A stretch of DNA of 64,000 bases from Hirsutella rhossiliensis (taxonomy: Eukaryota > Ascomycota > Sordariomycetes > Hypocreales > Ophiocordycipitaceae): NCBI RefSeq assembly GCF_020360975.1, contig NW_025408669.1:4898001-4962000 (forward strand), written 5' to 3'. Of this stretch, positions 60,001 to 64,000 are shown piece after piece. A program made the translations under genes and the position numbers. A model generated the notes under the pieces. The model saw only the letters and a list, made by a program, of their open reading frames with translations, was not told the origin of the DNA and searched no databases. Numbering within the stretch: position 1 is the first letter of the stretch; each line of letters begins with the position of its first letter.

Positions 60001-62933
60001 AGTACCGAATACCTAGGCCTAGAACGGAGGGGCAGAAAGATTAGGGGGTGCTATAATAGAAAGGGCCCGTACGATAAGACTTACTATAAGGCTTCTATAC
60101 GATATTTAGAGGGAAGTCGTTAAGACCGCCTATTACCTTTAGAACCGGACCCCTAGGGACCCTAAGGACCCTAGGGAACTAAACTAAGGAATAGACTAGA
60201 AATCCCCCCTCGAGCTCTTTACGAAGAAGAGGGCCTCGCTAGCCTACCTTCGTGCCTACGGCTATAAGGTATACGCAATAACTACTAATATATAGCTAAA
60301 AAGGAAGAAGAAAAGAAAGCTTAATCTTAGAGCCTTTATTAGTTACCTCGTTAGTTATAATTCTACGAATATCTTCCGGATCTAGATTCCTCTTCTACGG
60401 AAGGTAATTTCGACTAGGGATATAATTTTCGACGAATCTAGCTTCTTCGACGGAAAGAGGGATTAATAGCCCCTCTTACTCTCTTAACGTTAGCTAATTT
60501 AGAAGATTTAAATCCCCCCTTCCTAATAGTCTTAAGAAGAGGTCCTAGACGAGGAAATAGAAGAAGAAACTAACGTCGAAGTAGTCGAGGATAACGCTAA
60601 CTTCGAAGAGGAAGCTACTAGATTAGATAATCTAGACGAAGAAGGAGACTATAGGAAAGCGGTAGAGCTAGAATACGCCTACCTCCCTACGCCTCCTCTT
60701 ACGGAATAAGAAGAAGATCTAGAAGCAGCTTTTTTAGTTAGTCTTCCTATCTCGAACCCTAAGGGGGTAGGAAAGGCACCTCTCTCGAAGGATTACCCGG
60801 CTGCCTTTTTATCCCTACTTCGAGAAGCAAAGGAAGGTATAGGGCCCGATACGAAAGAAGACTAGTTTCTTCCTTATTTCGATCGTTTTTCCGACTTCTA
60901 CCTAACGCCTATAGAAGATAGTTCCCGCGGAGCATTTATAGCAGGCTAGCTTTTCAAGCCTCTATTAGTAAGGAAGGTATATAAAAGAGACCTCCTAGAC
61001 CTACTAGTAAACTAAAAGCAGCTAGAAAAATACCCCTTTAGAGACTAGTTTTTCTAGGCCTAGAAAGACTACCTAGCCTTATACGAGGAGATAGGGTCTT
61101 TCGAAGAGGTCCTTAAGGAAAAGGTAAGAGGAAAATAGGTCCTTAGCTATAAGTAGGTCTTTATCTATAAGACTAATAAACACGGCTTCCTTTAAAAGTA
61201 TAAAGCCCGGCTAGTTATCTACGGGAATTAATAGGAAAAAGGGGATCTACCTACTAGGGCAACTACTATAGCAGGGATATCTTTTTAGACCCTTATAGCT
61301 ATAGTAGTAGAATTCGACCTCGAACTCGATTAGATAGATATAGTTAACGCTTTTATTAACTGCCTACTTAAGGAAGAAGAAGTTATCTATATACGACTTC
61401 CTCCTAGTTTCTAATAACTAAGAAAGGTTCTACGGCTTAGGAAAGCTCTATATAGACTACGAAGATCACCCCTTCTTTAGCAATAGCATTTAATAGGTTC
61501 CCTTAAAGCCCTAGGCTTTAAGAAAGTCCCTTAGGAACCGTATATAATATAGAAGGGTAAAATCATAGTCTTCTTCTACGTCGACGATATTATCTAGGCC
61601 TACCTAAAAGAGGAAGAGGCTGCTACTAAGGAGGCTATACGAGGCCTATAATAAAGGTATAAGATAACTAGGCTAAGGGAGCTAAAGTAGTTCCTAGGGA
61701 TATAAATCCTTTAGAATAGGTCCTAACGGACTATCTAGCTTACCTAAGACGCCTATATCGATAAGGTCGCTTATAAATTCCTCCTTAATTCCCTCGATAA
61801 GAAGCTTCCCTCTACGCCTATATTAGACGAAGAGCTTTTGCCTAATCCGTCCTTTTAAGCTAGGGAGTAAGAGAAACACTAATACTAATAGAAGGTAGGC
61901 TCCCTACTTTTTTTAGCTATTTCTACTAGACCGGATATCTCTTTTACGGTCTCCCGGCTAGCTAGGCATAACTAGAATCCTAGCCCTAGGCAATAAGAAG
62001 TAGTAGATAAAGCTATCCTTTATCTCTATTTAACGAGATTATATAGTCTACGCCTAGGAGGGCTAGAAAGGAAGAAATAAGCTATAGAAATCTTCCTTTA
62101 TTCGAGCGATTCGTCCTTTATAGACAATTCCTTAGATAGAAAGAGCTTATAGGGGTATATTATATCCCTTTTTAAAGGAACTATTACTTAGAGAGCTTCG
62201 AAGCAAGCTACCGTTACTATATTAAGCATAGAGGTAGAGCTACTAGCTCTTTTAGAAGCGTTAAAAGAAGCGATTTTCCTTAGCCGGCTATTAATATCGT
62301 TACGATTATAAATTCCGTTCCTATTAGCTATAGAATGCGATAATACGTAGACTATACGAATTCTTATAGAGGAAAATAGTAAGCTATCGACCTAGCTACG
62401 GTATATTAATATCTACTAGTATTAGTTACGCTAAGAGGTCTAAAGGGGACTTATTTCCGTCCGTTAGGTTCTAACGGCATCGATAAAAGCCAACGGTCTT
62501 ATAAAGCCCCTACCGAAGTAGAAGCTAGCTGTCTTTTTATAGTAAATTAGGCTAGAAGACGTTCGAGAGAAGCTGTCCTTAGAAGCCCGCCTTAAGAGTC
62601 TATAAGAGGAGCTAATAGCACGTAGGAGGAAGGAGACGTCTATAGCTAAAGAGAGGAATTAGGACTTATCCTAAAGGGGGCCCCCTAGTTTAATTAGGAT
62701 TTTTTCTTTTAAAAGCCCCCTTTAGGGACTTATCCAGAGAAGCCCCCTTTCTTATAGGACTTAATTTCCTCCTTGGGCCTTTTTCCTTAAGTAGGTCTAA
62801 AAGAGCCTAGGGACCTAAAACCCGGATTTCTCGAGTAAGGGAGAAGTATAGACTAAGACCTCCTCTATACGCTTACCGGCCTAGGTATTTAGCTTTACCC
62901 TTTCTATAAGGGCAGGCTATAGCTAAGGGGGTG
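57100..62933 (+). pseudogene. Copia F gag-pol, inactivated
   Basis: Plus-strand sequence read through RIP stops. Gag fills about 57200-58700. A zinc-binding CEYYG-GKTKRR box at about 59175-59215 precedes integrase. The integrase core is broken by a solo LTR at 59352-59820 and resumes with VKKIRSNGELFTKD and NGGAERLGGAIIERARTIRL at about 59920-60090, then LRAYGYKVYA near 60260. RT at about 61100-61750 carries DIVNAFINCLLKEEEVIYI and an intact FFYVDDII box at about 61565-61590. RNase H at about 62080-62440 carries SIEVELLALLEALKEAIF and an AIECDN box. The frame is closed by many TAG/TAA codons, so no protein can be made. A polypurine-like AAGGGGGTG (62925-62933) precedes the 3' LTR. Confidence 0.9.
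59352..59820 (+). repeat. Solo A-type LTR without RIP, inside copia F integrase
   Basis: A 469 bp LTR from TGTTACGACC to GGTCGTCACA with TSD TTTCC (59347-59351 and 59821-59825). TpG and CpA are at normal levels (GGCCATGACACGGG, TGATCACCTCTGTGATCACC), and the LTR terminal TG and CA are intact. Its last 160 bp are the unmutated counterpart of the A1 and A2 LTR ends (CCTCCGACTCATCACCAACG against CCTCCGACTTATTACTAACG). Its first 21 bp are directly duplicated (59352-59372 and 59373-59393). GATCAC motifs recur in the middle, and a TATATA box lies near 59572. A 73-codon minus-strand frame in it is a chance ORF. Confidence 0.95.
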
Positions 62934-63410
62934 TATCGCGAAGCGTAGCTTAATTTCGTAGTTCTCGGAGATATCCCTTAGTACGAGGGACCTAGGAAGC
63001 TAAAAAATAGGTTTTAAGGAAGGAGCTAAAAGGAGGTATAAAGAGGAGGGTAGGGGTAAGAGGGGAAGTAGAAGTAGCGATAGCTTCTTATAGAGGTAGC
63101 GAGAGATAAGACGGATATGCTAGTAACGGCTAGAAAAGAGGGGAAAAACCGGTAAAAAGCTCGGTAGTCGAAAGGATATTAGTAGCTTCTTTAAGTAGGA
63201 TCTTCTTTATTAATTAAGATGCTAGACGGGTATAAAGAGGGGCGTTAGATAGAGGAAAGAAGAAAAATTAAGGTAATATAATAATTACTCCTCTACCGTA
63301 ATTACTGCTCCCGTAAGAATTAAATCTCTCTGCCCTACCTATCCGACCCCTTACTTTTAATTTTACCTTTATATATTTTATATACACTTCTTATATCTCT
63401 CTTCGCGAGA
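62934..63410 (+). repeat. 3' LTR of copia F (477 bp)
   Basis: Starts TATCGCGAAGCG (RIP-altered TG), ends CTTCGCGAGA; same length as the 5' LTR. Followed by TSD ATAGG. Confidence 0.93.
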
Positions 63411-64000
63411 ATAGGTCCCCTTTCTTCCTTCCTAGGGAGTCGCTAAAGCTTTTAATCTTTAACGTAGAAATTTAGACTTTTTAGATATAGCTTCCTATAG
63501 TCTTATTTAAAAAGGCCCTTCGGCCGTTTTAACGTTTAAAGGAAGTCTATAATTATCCTCGATTCCTTTAAGTAATCCCCTTATAGCTTAGTCCCTTATA
63601 CTACGTTTAAGTAAAAGTCTATAAATTCTTTAATATTACCTTTTATTTCCCTATTTAATACGTTAAAAGGTCCTTTAGGCTTTCTTAAGAGTCTATTAGC
63701 TACGCGATTCTTCTTACCTTCGACGTATTATATAGTAAAGTTAAAGAGGAAAATATAGCTTATCTAATAAGTTACTATAGCTTTAAGGATATCTTTAAGA
63801 GCACCTTTTAGTTAATTAACTAAGACTTATATATTAGTTTCTAAGATAAAATATACGCCGTATAAGTATATTCTTAGTCTCTTAAGCATACTTAATATAG
63901 CTTTATACTCCCTCTTTATCGTATTATATTTAGTTTCTACTAGTAACTACGTTTTACTTTTAAACCTTATAAAGCGCCTCTTTCTATTAATAATTTATAT
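63411..64000 (-). pseudogene. Gypsy family D pol, RNase H to integrase junction (right part of D)
   Basis: The minus strand, read leftwards from 64000, shows the end of gypsy RNase H followed by YVEGKKNRVANRLLRKPK near 63665-63725, the usual GKxNxVADxLSR box between RNase H and integrase. The frame continues across copia F into the integrase at 56617. The RT should lie beyond the right edge of the window. Confidence 0.8.

Larger units (their letters stand above)
56623..63410 (+). mobile_element. Copia element F, complete with LTRs and target duplication
   Basis: Ty1/copia element of 6788 bp including a nested 469 bp LTR. TSD ATAGG is at 56618-56622 and 63411-63415, and both LTRs are 477 bp. 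The order gag, integrase, RT, RNase H is that of copia. It is RIP-mutated but less than A and B: many TGC/GCA sites survive. It sits inside the integrase of gypsy D. Other traces of F in the window are solo LTRs in A1 and A2. Confidence 0.95.
12340..64000. other. RIP-saturated repeat block
   Basis: From about 12340 to the end of the window, CpA and TpG are almost missing on both strands over tens of kilobases, while TpA is in great excess and CpG, CpC and CpT remain common. Former CAA, CAG and TGG codons are therefore TAA and TAG, and no long open frame survives. This is the footprint of repeat-induced point mutation, a fungal pre-meiotic defence against duplicated DNA. The exceptions are solo LTRs at 25283-25850 and 59352-59820, an island at about 35516-35826, and parts of copia F, which keep some TpG/CpA. 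Confidence 0.93.

Noticed and set aside
12340..64000. Mitochondrial DNA, bacterial contamination or centromere satellite as an explanation for the AT-rich block
   Set aside because: LTRs with target duplications, gypsy and copia domains and the CpA-specific loss explain it as RIP-mutated transposons. A centromeric location is possible but nothing in the sequence shows it.
12340..64000. CRISPR array, tandem satellite array, rRNA or tRNA genes
   Set aside because: No regularly spaced repeats, no rRNA-like tracts and no tRNA with a believable T-arm were noticed by eye.

Overview
The window is nuclear DNA of a filamentous ascomycete (Pezizomycotina). The evidence is short introns with GTRAGT-type donors and CTAAC-like branch points, fungal-type orthologues, and a large block mutated in the manner of repeat-induced point mutation (RIP). 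A Sordariomycete, perhaps hypocrealean, is my guess and not something the sequence proves. Two compartments meet near 12.2-12.4 kb.

Gene-rich compartment (1-11.3 kb). Five conserved housekeeping genes: the beta large chain of the AP-1 clathrin adaptor (89-2567, +, 4 introns); a prenylated UBL3/MUB-type membrane-anchored ubiquitin-fold protein (5405-6197, +, 1 intron); the proteasome maturation factor UMP1 (6905-7449, -, with an intron directly after the ATG); a soluble twin-ATPase ABC protein (7922-9868, +, no intron); and a small three-helix DUF202 membrane protein (10335-11237, +, 4 introns). UMP1 and the ABC gene share a divergent promoter, and the UBL3 and UMP1 genes converge. A hAT transposase C-terminal remnant (11320-11604) lies between the last gene and the repeats.

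Repeat compartment (about 12.3-64 kb). No host gene is visible. CpA/TpG is almost absent while CpG is kept, so Gln and Trp codons have become stops. Reading through those stops reveals nested transposons, here called families A-F. A: Ty3/gypsy, 470-484 bp LTRs. B: Ty3/gypsy, 6954 bp, 186 bp LTRs. C: solo LTRs only. D: Ty3/gypsy, minus strand. E: Ty1/copia fragments. F: Ty1/copia, 6788 bp including a nested insert, 477 bp LTRs, TSD ATAGG. There is also an ORF1 remnant of a Tad1-like LINE. Order on the plus strand: E fragment; A1 3' part (-); B1 (-); LINE and E pol fragments (-); A1 5' part (+); B2 (+); A2 (+); unassigned sequence; D (-) interrupted by F (+).

Main result. The two halves of A1 lie 13 kb apart in opposite orientation, and the outer flanks of B1 and B2 have mismatched target-site duplications (TSDs). 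If the interval between B1 and B2 is inverted, three TSD pairs become correct at once (ATTAG for A1, TTACC for the B copy inside A1, ATATA for the other B copy), and A1 regains an uninterrupted gag-pol sequence like that of A2. This points to an inversion by recombination between two inverted 7 kb retrotransposons, or to a misassembly at the same repeats. A second result is a solo LTR (59352-59820) of the A family that carries no RIP although it sits inside the integrase of a RIP-mutated copia element; it must be younger than the RIP around it, or have escaped it.
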